Shown: positions 1 through 10,200 of the stretch, in pieces
Layout of the letters: each line of letters starts with the position of its first letter
Numbering within the stretch: position 1 is the first letter of the stretch
Assembly (NCBI RefSeq): GCF_002564105.1
Contig: NZ_PDBX01000001.1
Span: 434,001 to 498,000 of the forward strand
Reading direction: 5' to 3'
From: Collimonas sp. PA-H2
GTDB lineage: Bacteria > Pseudomonadota > Gammaproteobacteria > Burkholderiales > Burkholderiaceae_D
Length of the DNA stretch: 64,000 nt
Position numbers and translations under genes: made by a program
The notes under the pieces: model-generated
Database searches by the model: none
The model's input: only the letters and a program-made list of their open reading frames with translations
What the model was told of the DNA's origin: nothing

Positions 1-67
1 GATCAACCGTCGCTCTACCCTCTACATTCAATCGCTGGAAAATTGTAATTGCATCTTCAGCGGTCAT
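1..67 (-). CDS. N-terminus of an unidentified protein, runs off the left edge
   Basis: An ATG at 67 reading leftwards is preceded by a strong Shine-Dalgarno sequence (AGGAGGG, about 4 bases upstream). It opens a frame with no stop to the window edge, beginning Met-Thr-Ala-Glu-Asp-Ala. Only about 22 codons are visible, so no family can be assigned. The good ribosome-binding site is the main support. It is probably transcribed separately from the channel gene, because a hairpin and about 90 non-coding bases lie between them. Confidence 0.5.
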   Translation of the reverse strand, partial: MTAEDAITIFQRLNVEGRATVD

Positions 68-139
68 AAGCCCTCCTGTCGTGATGCCGTCAGTATAAAA
101 ATATCCAACCACTTCACACACAACTAGTTTAGAGATTGA

Positions 140-156
140 CCGCACTAAAAGTGCGG
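140..156 (-). terminator. Hairpin after the channel gene
   Basis: A perfect 6-bp stem (CCGCAC/GTGCGG) with a 5-base loop lies directly after the stop of the channel gene. It is followed on the minus strand by TCAATCTC, a poor U-tract, so it is at best a weak intrinsic terminator. Confidence 0.4.
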
Positions 157-159
157 CCG

Positions 160-1623
160 TCAGTCTTGTCCGGAACGACCGTTAAACCAGCGCTCCAGCA
201 ATTTGCCGGCCGCCTCGCGCCCACCTAGCCCAAAGGCTAATGCAATCGCCACCGCAATCGCACCCAGGACCAAGCCGAAGGCAATTTGCACAATCTCATT
301 GGCAATGCCCATGGCACGTAAGCCCATCGCGAACACAAGTCCAAGAATGGCAAACTGAGCAATGCGTGCAAGCAAATTACTGTTGTCATTGTCTGCTTGC
401 TGGATAACACGACGCGCCAGTCCGGCCAGCCAGAAACCAATTATCAGAATGACGCTACCCATCAGGATATGCGCGCCAAATTCAATGAACAGCGTCACGA
501 CGTCCCGCACTTGCGAAAAGCCAAGCCGATTGGCGGCTTCCACGACCGCGAATAGCATGGCGAAGAAAACCACCAAACGCCCCGCCACCGTCGACGGCTG
601 CAGAGAGCTGGTGAACACTTTTTCCAGGCCGAGCAGCGACGGCAGACCGTCCGCCCCTGCGGCCACCAGCAGCTTTTGCAACAGAGCACCGACAAATCGC
701 GCGGCATAAAAAGTTACCAGCAGGATTACGACAGCGCCGACGATATTGGGTACGGCGCCAAGGAACTGGTCGAGCAGATTAGTGGCCGGGCGGGAAATTG
801 CTTCGATTTTGAGGGCATCCAGGGCCGAAATCAGCGTCGGCACGAAAACGAAGATATACACTACGGCGCCAGCCAGACTGGATAGCTTGACCGGCATCGC
901 GCTCTCTGCCCCCTGCGCCAGCTTGTCTGCGCCGGCAGCTACCAGCAGATTGACAACCAGACCGCGCAGGATCTTGGCAAGAATCCAGCCGACCAATGCA
1001 ATCACAGCCGCGGCAAAGATATTCGGCACAAACGCCAGCAACTTATCCGTCATGCCTTGCACCGGCGTCAAGAGGCCATTCAAGTTGAACACTGCCAGAA
1101 TGGCGGGAATGAACATCAGGATGACCAACCAGAACAGCACATTGCCCAGATAGCCGCTCATAGGCTGCATGCCGGTAGCTTCGGCCAGTTTGTCATCCAA
1201 TTTACTGGAGCGCAGCGCCTTGTCGGCAATACTGCGCAGTAACGACGCGATCAGCCAAGCGACCAGCGCCAACACCGCTCCGCCGATTAGGTTCGGCAGA
1301 TAGTTGATGATCCTCGTGACGAGTTGCGCGAAAGGATTGGAGACCGCATACAGGTTCAGGACATTGAAGATACCCACGGCGGTAATGAGAAGAATCAGCC
1401 AGAATAGTCCGCTTGCAATCATGCCCTCGATACGAGCGCCCTGCCCGGTGCTCTCGGTGATACGCTGATCGACTTTCAGTGCATTCAATAATTTGCGGGC
1501 TGCGGCCCGGGCAACAACAGCAATCAGCCAACCGATGATCAGAATGCCGAGTGCGCCGGCAATCTTTGGTAGATAGGCTCCCAACGTGTTTTGCAGCGAG
1601 ATAAAAAAACTGGATAAATCCAT
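160..1623 (-). CDS. MscS-related multi-pass membrane channel with repeated TM-helix units
   Basis: The product is an inner-membrane protein of about 487 residues. It consists of four or five repeats of a unit with a Pro-Asn motif (LPKIAGALGIL, LPNLIGGAVLAL, VPNIFAAAVIAL, VPNIVGAVVILL), each followed by a long hydrophobic helix. This is the arrangement of the 'conserved TM helix' family related to mechanosensitive channels (CmpX-like). It ends with a glycine-rich helix (ALAFGLGGREAAGK), as in the pore region of MscS relatives. The open frame extends further upstream, but the ATG at 1623 has a GAGGGG ribosome-binding site and opens directly into the first hydrophobic unit, so it was chosen. A role in osmotic or envelope-stress relief is inferred from the family. 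No soluble MscS beta domain is visible. Confidence 0.8.
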   Translation of the reverse strand: MDLSSFFISLQNTLGAYLPKIAGALGILIIGWLIAVVARAAARKLLNALKVDQRITESTGQGARIEGMIASGLFWLILLITAVGIFNVLNLYAVSNPFAQLVTRIINYLPNLIGGAVLALVAWLIASLLRSIADKALRSSKLDDKLAEATGMQPMSGYLGNVLFWLVILMFIPAILAVFNLNGLLTPVQGMTDKLLAFVPNIFAAAVIALVGWILAKILRGLVVNLLVAAGADKLAQGAESAMPVKLSSLAGAVVYIFVFVPTLISALDALKIEAISRPATNLLDQFLGAVPNIVGAVVILLVTFYAARFVGALLQKLLVAAGADGLPSLLGLEKVFTSSLQPSTVAGRLVVFFAMLFAVVEAANRLGFSQVRDVVTLFIEFGAHILMGSVILIIGFWLAGLARRVIQQADNDNSNLLARIAQFAILGLVFAMGLRAMGIANEIVQIAFGLVLGAIAVAIALAFGLGGREAAGKLLERWFNGRSGQD

Positions 1624-1789
1624 TTTGTGCCCCCTCAAACATTGTGATGCGATTTGACGACCGTTACCTCTTTCGAACTTCTGATAAACCTTATCTAATA
1701 AGCGTCGTGTGTCGATACAGCAGTCCGTGTCCGCATCAAAATCAACTTGAACGCGAGACTTGCAATACTGTGTGGTTTCAATCCTTTTT

Positions 1790-2068
1790 TTAGCGGCGAG
1801 GATACCGGATTGTTCCCTGCAGTGCAGCCTGCCGGACATGCACGGGCAGCATTGTGATAAGAGCGTGCAGCATCAACGGCACCAGTACAAAGTCATCGGC
1901 TATCCCGAGCAAAGGCAATGCCAAGTTGAACGGAGCGAAGAAATACATCGTGAGTAAAATGATCGCCGGCATGAACCAACCCGGTCGATCCGCATGCCGC
2001 AATGCAAACCACGTGGTGCGCAGGTCGGTTTTACTCATGCGCCAAACAATAAAAGACAATTTCTTCAT
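1790..2068 (-). CDS. DUF1232 (YkvA-like) small membrane protein
   Basis: A 92-residue protein with the DUF1232 signature: Trp-Phe-Ala-Leu-Arg-His, RPGWFMPA, a hydrophobic stretch, then a Leu-Gly-x-Ala-Asp-Asp-Phe motif before a second hydrophobic helix. Two short helices suggest it sits in or on the inner membrane. The family has no established biochemical function. It lies upstream of the channel gene on the same strand with a gap of about 165 bases, so co-transcription is possible but unproven. Confidence 0.75.
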   Translation of the reverse strand: MKKLSFIVWRMSKTDLRTTWFALRHADRPGWFMPAIILLTMYFFAPFNLALPLLGIADDFVLVPLMLHALITMLPVHVRQAALQGTIRYPRR

Positions 2069-2232
2069 CAGAGATCACTCCAGAAAATTCATTCTACGGG
2101 CGATGCAGTTATGTACCTGAGTTCCCCACACTTGCGCCACATCATTTCATTTTTTGTTGAGGGCGCCTTTAAATGCTTTACCAGTGGTAAATCTGACGGC
2201 TTTAGTAGCCTTGCATCGAGCAGATCGCTCGG

Positions 2233-2517
2233 TCAGACCTGATGAATCACGATAAGCGAGGCTGCATACGCCAGAGTCTGCTTGTAATGCGGTAAGCTAC
2301 GATGCGTATTGGCGGCCAGCTTGTCAAGTTGCTCTTTGAATGCGAGTAAATTGAGCTCCGGGTCGCCCGGCTTGCTCAGGATGATATAGCGGCACGCATC
2401 GTGGATGACGACCAGGACTGCCAGCTCCACGCTATCACCATAGAGAGACAGCGCTGCCAGCGTTTGAATTTTATTGATGCATTCATCGATAAAACAGTTT
2501 TCGATATGAACGTCCAT
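2233..2517 (-). CDS. Hypothetical protein, small
   Basis: The frame encodes about 94 residues from the ATG at 2517 (Met-Asp-Val-His-Ile-Glu-Asn). A start seven codons further upstream is also possible. No family was recognised. The sequence is soluble-looking and mixed alpha/beta, with no signal peptide. It lies on the same strand as its neighbours. The overlapping plus-strand frame is less protein-like. Confidence 0.45.
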   Translation of the reverse strand: MDVHIENCFIDECINKIQTLAALSLYGDSVELAVLVVIHDACRYIILSKPGDPELNLLAFKEQLDKLAANTHRSLPHYKQTLAYAASLIVIHQV

Positions 2518-2768
2518 TACGTACTCCAGAAACAGCATTGCGGCTTAATTGCATTAAGATCAATCTTAAGGAGTGGTGAGCCCCATGTCTATTGGGGTTC
2601 GCGGCATTTCACAAGAGTTTTCAAATTCAATGTTGACGGGCAATATTCCGTATTTCTCCGACACACTGCCGACCGTCAAAAGTACCTTGAATAATCTCTC
2701 GCAAGCAACGCTTGGTAACCTTCGCTTTGCATCCTGCCTGCCTCATTCGCACATGTATGATCGTCAGT

Positions 2769-3251
2769 TCATCTCATCTTGGCAGGATTCGGCGCCGCCG
2801 CTCCAGCTTCGATTTTCGTTATGACATAACCGACAGGAATCCACTGTCCGGTCGTCTGTATCATCGAAATTTTCTCCACCGCCATACCTTTTGAAAAGCG
2901 CGACGAAAATGCGATGTTGATGTATTCGCCTGGCGGCAGGCTGGGCGGATTGGTGATGCGCACTATCTGCACCCATTGACGCCCGCCAATCGCTCCCAGG
3001 TCTTTTTTTACCGCGCCCAGGTATTTCAGCCACCCATCCTTGCCGATGTTTTTTTGCATGGCCTGGCCGCTCTGCTCCCACATGCGATCGGCCTGGCCGG
3101 CATCCGCCATGGCTGCCCACTGGGTCGCCGTGACGACAGCGCTGTCGATCGAGCCGTCTATCTGGGCCGACGCCGAATTTGTCATAGCTAAGCCGCTCAT
3201 TGCGATTGTCCAGATAAGGGCCGCTTTTCTTAATGCTGAAAGTGAAATCAT
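2769..3251 (-). CDS. DUF4019 exported protein, copy 1
   Basis: A 160-residue protein with a cleavable signal peptide (hydrophobic residues 8-27, ending Ala-Ser-Ala). The DUF4019-type body includes ATQWAAMADAG, MWEQSG, GWLKYLGAVKKDLG and a C-terminal Trp-Ile-Pro-Val-Gly-Tyr. The ATG at 3251 follows a GAGAG ribosome-binding site. It is the last gene of the adhesin/TpgA-like string and has a clear paralogue at 15457-15969, matching in the Trp-x-x-x-Ala-Asp-x-Gly, Met-Trp-Glu-Gln-Ser and NPPSLPPGE/NPSLPRGE motifs. The family function is unknown. Duplication beside the adhesin suggests a periplasmic accessory role in adhesin biogenesis or anchoring. Confidence 0.75.
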   Translation of the reverse strand: MISLSALRKAALIWTIAMSGLAMTNSASAQIDGSIDSAVVTATQWAAMADAGQADRMWEQSGQAMQKNIGKDGWLKYLGAVKKDLGAIGGRQWVQIVRITNPPSLPPGEYINIAFSSRFSKGMAVEKISMIQTTGQWIPVGYVITKIEAGAAAPNPAKMR

Positions 3252-3311
3252 TTGTCTCTCTCAATCGATGTCAAGATACTGTGCATTCTCCGGCGGCCTG
3301 ATGCCGGCGCC

Positions 3312-4127
3312 CTACTTTTCTCCCATGACGTCGATCTCGACACGCCGGTTGGGCTGCAAGCATTGCACCAGCTGCGGGGTAACGGCTTCGCCCTGGCACT
3401 GGACCACCGGCTGCGATAGTCCAGCGCCATAAGCTTTTATCGCTTTTTCGTCCAAGCCCTGCTGCACTAGGTAGCTGCGGATGGTTTCAGCCCTTGCCTT
3501 GGACAAGGTGAAGTTGGAAGTTTCTGTACCGATACGGTCGGTATGCCCTGTCACAACCACGGAAGCCAGCGTGACGCCATCCTGCTTGAGCTGGCTCACC
3601 AGGCTGTCGATTTTTTCCCGGCCCGGCCCGGTCAGATCAGCGAGGCCGGATTTACCAAAGACAAACAAGCCGTCGGCGGAAAGGGTGACACGTTGATGGT
3701 AAGGCTGGTCTGCCACCACCATTGTCGGGTTGGTCGGATTAAGGTATTTCTGGCAATCCAGCTCTTTCCAGAGGGTAGAGGTGACACGGTAGTCAGAGTC
3801 ATAGTTGACCATATATTGACAAGTCACGTACTCATTGTTTTTACCGGTACGGAAATTGAAAATGTAATTCCAAACTCTCACGTTAAAGACACCTTCGTGG
3901 AAATGCGGCACGCCCAGCAAGTCGTAGACCTGGGTCTTGCTTAGACCAGGCGCCATGTTGCGAAGGCTTTCAATCGAAACGAAGGTCCCTTCTTGCATGT
4001 AGGAAGAATTTCGATCCGGAAATTTTTCTGGCGGGTCATTTGCCAGGGCTGTACCAGCGACAAGCAGCAATAAGCCAGCATAGACGGCCGCCCCCAGAAT
4101 GCTCGGTTTCATTATTGACTGTTTCAT
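3312..4127 (-). CDS. TpgA-like envelope protein (BamE-like plus OmpA-like), copy 1
   Basis: A 271-residue exported protein. A signal peptide (about residues 6-29, ending Ala-Leu-Ala) is followed by a BamE/SmpA-like segment (GLSKTQVYDLLGVPHFHEGVF). The C-terminal OmpA-like peptidoglycan-binding domain has VVVTGHTDRIGTETSNFTLS and ends PNRRVEIDVMGE. The same architecture defines TpgA, the partner of the trimeric adhesin AtaA in Acinetobacter, where it binds peptidoglycan and assists surface display. Its position 74 bases downstream of the giant adhesin, with a good ribosome-binding site (GGGGAGGA), fits that role. The functional link to this adhesin is inferred by analogy. A second copy is at 17107-17982. 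Confidence 0.8.
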   Translation of the reverse strand: MKQSIMKPSILGAAVYAGLLLLVAGTALANDPPEKFPDRNSSYMQEGTFVSIESLRNMAPGLSKTQVYDLLGVPHFHEGVFNVRVWNYIFNFRTGKNNEYVTCQYMVNYDSDYRVTSTLWKELDCQKYLNPTNPTMVVADQPYHQRVTLSADGLFVFGKSGLADLTGPGREKIDSLVSQLKQDGVTLASVVVTGHTDRIGTETSNFTLSKARAETIRSYLVQQGLDEKAIKAYGAGLSQPVVQCQGEAVTPQLVQCLQPNRRVEIDVMGEK

Positions 4128-4162
4128 ATTTTCCTCCCCGATTAGACGTTCAGGATGTTAGC

Positions 4163-4192
4163 CCCATGACAGATGCTTGCATCTGTCATGGG
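4163..4192 (-). repeat. Perfect 13-bp inverted repeat between adhesin and TpgA-like gene
   Basis: CCCATGACAGATG and its exact reverse complement are separated by only four bases, directly after the adhesin stop codon. On the minus strand no run of T follows. It is therefore more likely an intercistronic hairpin that protects the transcript end or lowers read-through than a full intrinsic terminator. Confidence 0.6.
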
Positions 4193-4200
4193 CAGCTCCG

Positions 4201-7200
4201 TTACCACTGGAAGCCAGCGGATACCACACCGCCTGTTTGACCTCGGCTACTCGATGTCGCAGCTGCCTTGTAGACCCAGCGCCCGTTTTCGGAGATGGTC
4301 GAAATACCTAACGCCAACCCGGTTTGCCCTTGGAACGTACTTCCGGCAATCGCCACCATGCTCTTCCCAGGCGTTGACGGTTGCGGTAATCCACCTACTG
4401 CCATTGCCGCCGCTGAGCCACCATCAGCATCATGCCGATTCGAATCGACCGAGTTCTGCAAGGATTGCACTCTGCTATCGGTGTACTGGTTGGCTTGCTG
4501 TACCGCAGCCCCTAGGCCGGTATTGAATTGTTGAACATTGACTGCGTCCGTGGGCGCAGTCCCGGTCGCAACGTTATGGATGGTTACCGGGCCAGCTGAG
4601 CTGCCGTTGCCCATGGTGACGCTACTGTAGTTGGTCGTACCGTCAGGATTGGTGTCGTAACGCACACCGCCTGACTGCACCGCCTGCAGTTGGCGCACAT
4701 TGACAGCGTCGGTTGCCTGGGTGCCCCCCGCCACGTTGGTGATCTGACGCTCGTTGCCTGCGCTACCCACCGACACAGCACCTTGCGTGGACGCCACCGC
4801 GGTATTGGAGAACTGCTCCTTGCCGCCGTTCATGCCGGCACGGTCAGCCGTCGAGCCGCCGCCCAGCGCCACCCCGCCGCTGGCTGTCGCACTGGCGCCG
4901 GCGCCGATCGCCACCGCGTTCATGCTGGTGGCAGCGGCATTCTTGCCGGAAGCAATCGCGTCTAGCCCCGTCGCTCCTTCGTTATGCTCGTTGCTGCCGC
5001 CAGTCGAATTCACGCTGTAGTACTTGGTCTGGCCCAGCGCCACGACAGAGGTCAGGTTGCTGATCGCAGTATTGGTTGCGAACAGCTGGCTGCCGTTCAC
5101 GGCATCGGTGCTGCTGGCGGTCAGTTGGCCGGCCGCCACGTTGGTGACCTGCCGCTCGCTGCCGGCGCTGCCGACGCTGACCACGCCCACCGGCGCCGCG
5201 CCGGCAAAGGTATAGCTGGTCCCATTGATCGTGGTGCCGGCCGTGGCGACCGCCGCTCCAGTAGTCGAACTATTACCCAATGCCACGCTGTTGGCCGTGC
5301 TTGCCATAGCGCCCTGCCCCACGGCTGTGCTGTTCGCTACCGTAGCCTGAGCTCCGTTGCCCAGCGCCGTACTGTTGGTTCCGGACGCTACCGCGCCGAA
5401 GCCGCCGGCGCTGGCATTGGCGCCGCTCGAGACCGGCTGCGTCGCCGTCACGCTGCTGTCCGATACGAATGGACCAGTCTTGCCGGCAGTGAGATTATTG
5501 ATCGCCGTCGTATTGCCTGCGATGTTGGTGGTGTTGACGGAGACCTGCTGGTTGGTCGCATACAACTGCGAACCATTCACGGCATCGGTGCTGGTCGCGC
5601 TCAACTGCCCTGCCGCCACGTTGGTGATCTGACGTTCAGCCCCCACGCTGCCCACGCTCACCACGCCTGCCGGTGCTGCGCCGGCAAAGGTGTAGGCGGT
5701 GCCGCCGATGGTCGCGCCGGTGGTGGCTACTGCAGCGGTAGTCACCGTACTGCCTTGGCCCAATGCGACATTGCTGCCGCTGGTGCCAGCCGCAATGCTC
5801 GCGCCTTGCCCCAGCACCGTGGCATCAGCGTTGCCGTTATCGGTCGCCTGATTGCCCAGCACCGTGGATGCGGCGCCGCTTGCGGTTGCGCCGAAGCCGC
5901 CGGCGCTGGCATTGGCGCCGCTCGATACCGGCTGTACCGCCGTTACGCTATTGTCCGATACGAATGGACCAGCCTTGCCGTTGGTGATATTCGTGACTGT
6001 CGTACCCAGGGTGTTTATCGCCGTATTGGTGGCAAACAATTGCGAGCCATTCATCGCATCAGTGCTGGTCGCACTAACCTGGCCGGCGGCAACGTTGGAG
6101 ATCGTACGTTCAGCACCGACTGCGCCAACGCTCACCGTACTTGCCGGCGCGGTGCCGGCAAAATTGTAAGCAGTGCCGTTGATGGTCGCGCCCGTCGTTG
6201 CTATTGCCGCCGCCGTAGTGCTTCCTGCGCCCAAAGCTACTGCGCCGGCATTGTTGGAAGAGGCGCCGGAACCGATGGCAATCCCTTGCGTCGCCGCAGC
6301 CGACACCGTCGCAGTGTCGCCCAAAGCGATGGAGCCTGCATTGTTCGCCTGCGATGCGTTACCCAGCGCTAGCGAGCCTTGGCCGGTAGCCGTGTTGGCA
6401 TTTCCCAGCGCCACGGCGCCTTGGCCGTTAGAGGTATTGTTGGCGCCCATTGCTACCGCCCCCGTGCCGGTCGCATTGTTCGGATCGCCAATCGCCACCG
6501 CACCGTCGCCGCTGGCAGTATTGCCCACGCCTATCGAAACCGCCTTGCCGCCGGTTGCCGTCGCTGTCTGGCCGATGGCGATGGCGCCGGCGGAATTTGC
6601 TATCGCTCCGGTCCCTTGCGCAATCGAATTGCCGCCTGTCGCTTGCGCGCCATTGCCTAGCGCGATATCGTTGGCAGTCGCCGGCGTGCCGTTGACGCCT
6701 GCCACCGCATTCAGGCCCTGGGCGATCGAATCATTGCCGTAGGCATTGGCGACCGGTCCGACGGCGATGCTGTCGGTACCCGCCGCGTTGCTGTCGGCCA
6801 GCGTCGAATTGGTGTGGAAGTACTTGATGCCGCCACCGTTGTTGATGTTGTTGAGGGTATTGCCGATACCGGTTACCGCTGTATTGGTTGCGTTCAACTG
6901 CGAACCGTTCACGGCATCGGTGCTGGTAGTGCTGAGACGGCCCGCCGCGACATTGGTGATGGTACGTTCATTGCCGACGCTGCCTACGCTGACCGTCGAT
7001 GCCGGTGCGGCGCCAGCAAAATTGTAGGTGGTGCCGTTAATCACAGCGCTGGGCGTCCCGACTGCCGCCGCGGTACTGGAACCGGCCCCCAACGCCACAT
7101 CATTGGCGTTGTTCGCCGTCGCTCCATTGCCAGCGGCGAAGCTGCCTGCTCCGGTTGCCACTGCTGCCGGACCGACCGCGACCGAATCGGTGCCAGTTGC

Positions 7201-10200
7201 AGTCGAGTCAGCCAGGGTCGAATTGGCGTGGAAGTACTTGATGCCGCCACCGTTGTTGATGGTATTGACTGTGGTTCCCAGATTGGTCACTGCGGTATCG
7301 GTGGCGAACAGCTGACTGCCGTTCACTGCATCCGTGCTGGTGCCGCTAAGGCGACCTGCCGCCACATTGGTGATGGTGCGCTCATTGCCGACACTACCAA
7401 CACTCACCGTCGATGCTGGCGTAGCACCTGCGAAGTTGAAAGTCGCACCATTGATCACAGTGCTCGCCGTTCCCACTGCGGCCGCTGTGCTGGAACCTGC
7501 ACCCAATGCCACATCATTGGCGTTGTTCGCCGTCGCTCCATTGCCGGCGGCGAAGCTGCCTGCTCCGGTTGCCACTGCTGCCGGACCGACCGCGACCGAA
7601 TCGGTGCCAGTTGGCACACTGTCTGCCAGGACCGAGTTAGTGTGGAAGTACTTGATGCCGCCACCGTTGTTGATGTTGTTGATGGTATTGCCGATACCGG
7701 TTACCGCTGTATTGGTTGCGTTCAACTGCGAACCGTTCACGGCATCGGTGCTGGTGGTGCTGAGACGGCCCGCCGCCACATTGGTGATGGTGCGCTCATT
7801 GCCGACACTACCAACACTCACCGTCGATGCTGGCGTAGCACCTGCGAAGTTGAAAGTCGCGCCATTGATCACAGTGCTCGCCGTTCCCACTGCTGCTGCA
7901 GTGCTTGAACCTGCACCCAATGCCACATCATTGGCGTTGTTCGCCGTCGCGCCATTGCCGGCGGCGAAGCTGCCAGCTCCGGTTGCCACTGCTGCCGGAC
8001 CGACCGCGACCGAATTAGTGCCTGTCGCTGTTGAATCAGCCAGCACCGAATTAGCATGGAAGTACTTGATGCCACCACCGTTGTTGATGTTGTTGACAGT
8101 GTTGCCCAGATTGGTGACAGCTGTGTCGGTGGCAAACAGTTGGCTGCCGTTCACAGCATCCGTGCTGGTGCCGCTGAGACGGCCCGCCGCCACATTAGTG
8201 ATCGTACGCTCATTACCCACGCTGCCAACACTCACCGTCGATGCTGGCGTAGCACCTGCGAAGTTGAAAGTCGCGCCATTGATCACCGTGCTCGCCGTTC
8301 CCACTGCGGCCGCTGTGCTGGAACCTGCACCCAATGCCACATCATTGGCGTTGTTCGCCGTCGCTCCATTGCCGGCGGCGAAGCTGCCTGCTCCGGTTGC
8401 CACTGCTGCCGGACCGACCGCGACCGAATCGGTGCCAGTTGCCGTCGAGTCAGCCAGGGTCGAATTGGCGTGGAAGTACTTGATGCCGCCACCGTTGTTG
8501 ATGGTATTGATGGCTGTATCGGTTGCAAACAGCTGCGAACCGTTCACGGCATCCGTGCTTGCAGCACTTAACTGTCCTGCCGCTACATTTGTGACCTGAC
8601 GTGCCGACCCCGCACTGCCCACACTCACTACGCCGGTCGGTGCCCCACCCGCAAAGGTATAAGCCGTGCCACCGATAGTTGCACCTGCGGTCGGCACCGC
8701 CGCAGCAGCGACCGTGCTGCCTTGACCCAGCGCCACATTGCTGCCGGCCGTGCCAGCCGCAATGCTGGCGCCCTGGCCTACTACCGTCGCATTGGCGTTG
8801 CCGTTGTCGGTGGACTGGTTGCCCAGCACTGTCGACGCCGCACCTGTTGCCGTTGCACCGAAACCGCCGGCGCTGGCATTGGCGCCGCTCGACACCGGCT
8901 GCACCGCCGTCACGCTGTTGTCCGATACGAAGGGACCGGCCTTGCCGCTGGTGACGGCATACAGTTGCGAACCATTCACGGCATCCGTGCTGGTGGCATT
9001 CAAGGCCGCCGGCGCCAGGTTGGTGATCGTCACCGGTGCGCCCGCACCGGCGCCGCCGGTCGCGCCCAGGGTGATCTTGCTGCCGCCAACCGCGTCGTAC
9101 TTGACCGCGATATTGGCAGTGTTGTCGATATTGGTATTGAGGGCCGTCAAGGCTCCTGCAACCGTGGTCTGTGCCGTCGGTCCCGTCACAGCTCCGGTGG
9201 GGCTCACGGTGTTGATCGGCTGGCTGAAACCGCTGATCGTGCCAGTCGCCGGATTGTAAGTCGCGCCACCACCCAGCGTGCTGGCTGTGCTATTTCCGAG
9301 ATTATCCGTATGTGCTTGCACCGTACTGATGCCAGTGGACAGCGAAACAACCGAGGTGGAGGTTGATGTTGACAACGATGTCACATTGCTGTTGGTGGTG
9401 CTCAGACCGGTCGAGGTAGAAGTCGACAGCGACGCCACATTGCTATTGGTCGTGCTCAGGCCGGTCGAGGTCGAGGTCGACAGCGATGCCACGCTGCTGT
9501 TGGTGGTACTCAGGCCGGTTGAGGTCGACGTCGACAAGCTGCTGATATTGGAACCTACAGTGCTCGCGACGGTGTACAGCTGACTGCCATTGATAGCATC
9601 CGTGCTGCTGGCGCCAATCAGTCCTGCAGCGACATTCTGTATCCGGCGCTCAGAACCCGGCGCGCCGACGCTGACCACGCCTGCGCTCGAACTGGCGCCG
9701 GCGAACGGGCCAAAGGTAGTACTGCCTATCGTGGTATTGGCTACGCTGCCAGTGCCACCGGTAGCTGCCGATGCCGTACTCGTCGTAGTTGCCGATTGAC
9801 CTAATGCTATGGAACCGGCAACGCTAGCGTTGGCCCCGGCGCCAATGGCGATCGAATTGCCGCCAGTCGCGCTGGCAGCGTTGCCCAAGGCAATATCGTT
9901 CGCCGTCGCCGGCGTGCCGCTGACGCCAGCCACTGCATTCAGGCCTTGCGCTATCGAATCGTTGCCGTAAGCATTAGCCACAGGCCCCACGGCGATCGCA
10001 TCCGTGCCGGTTGGCGAACTGTCCGCCAAGACCGAATTGGTGTGGAAATATTTAATCCCGCCGCCATTGTTGATCGTGTTAATGGCGGTATTGGTCGCAA
10101 ACAGCTGCGAACCGTTCACCGCATCGGTACTGGTTCCGCTCAGCTGACCTGCCGCTACATTTGTGATCTGGCGTGCCGATCCTGCGCTGCCCACGCTGAC

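Noticed and set aside
2585..2824. Plus-strand small gene after AAGGAG at about 2568
   Set aside because: It has a plausible ribosome-binding site, but the frame overlaps the end of the DUF4019 gene and the peptide has no protein-like pattern.
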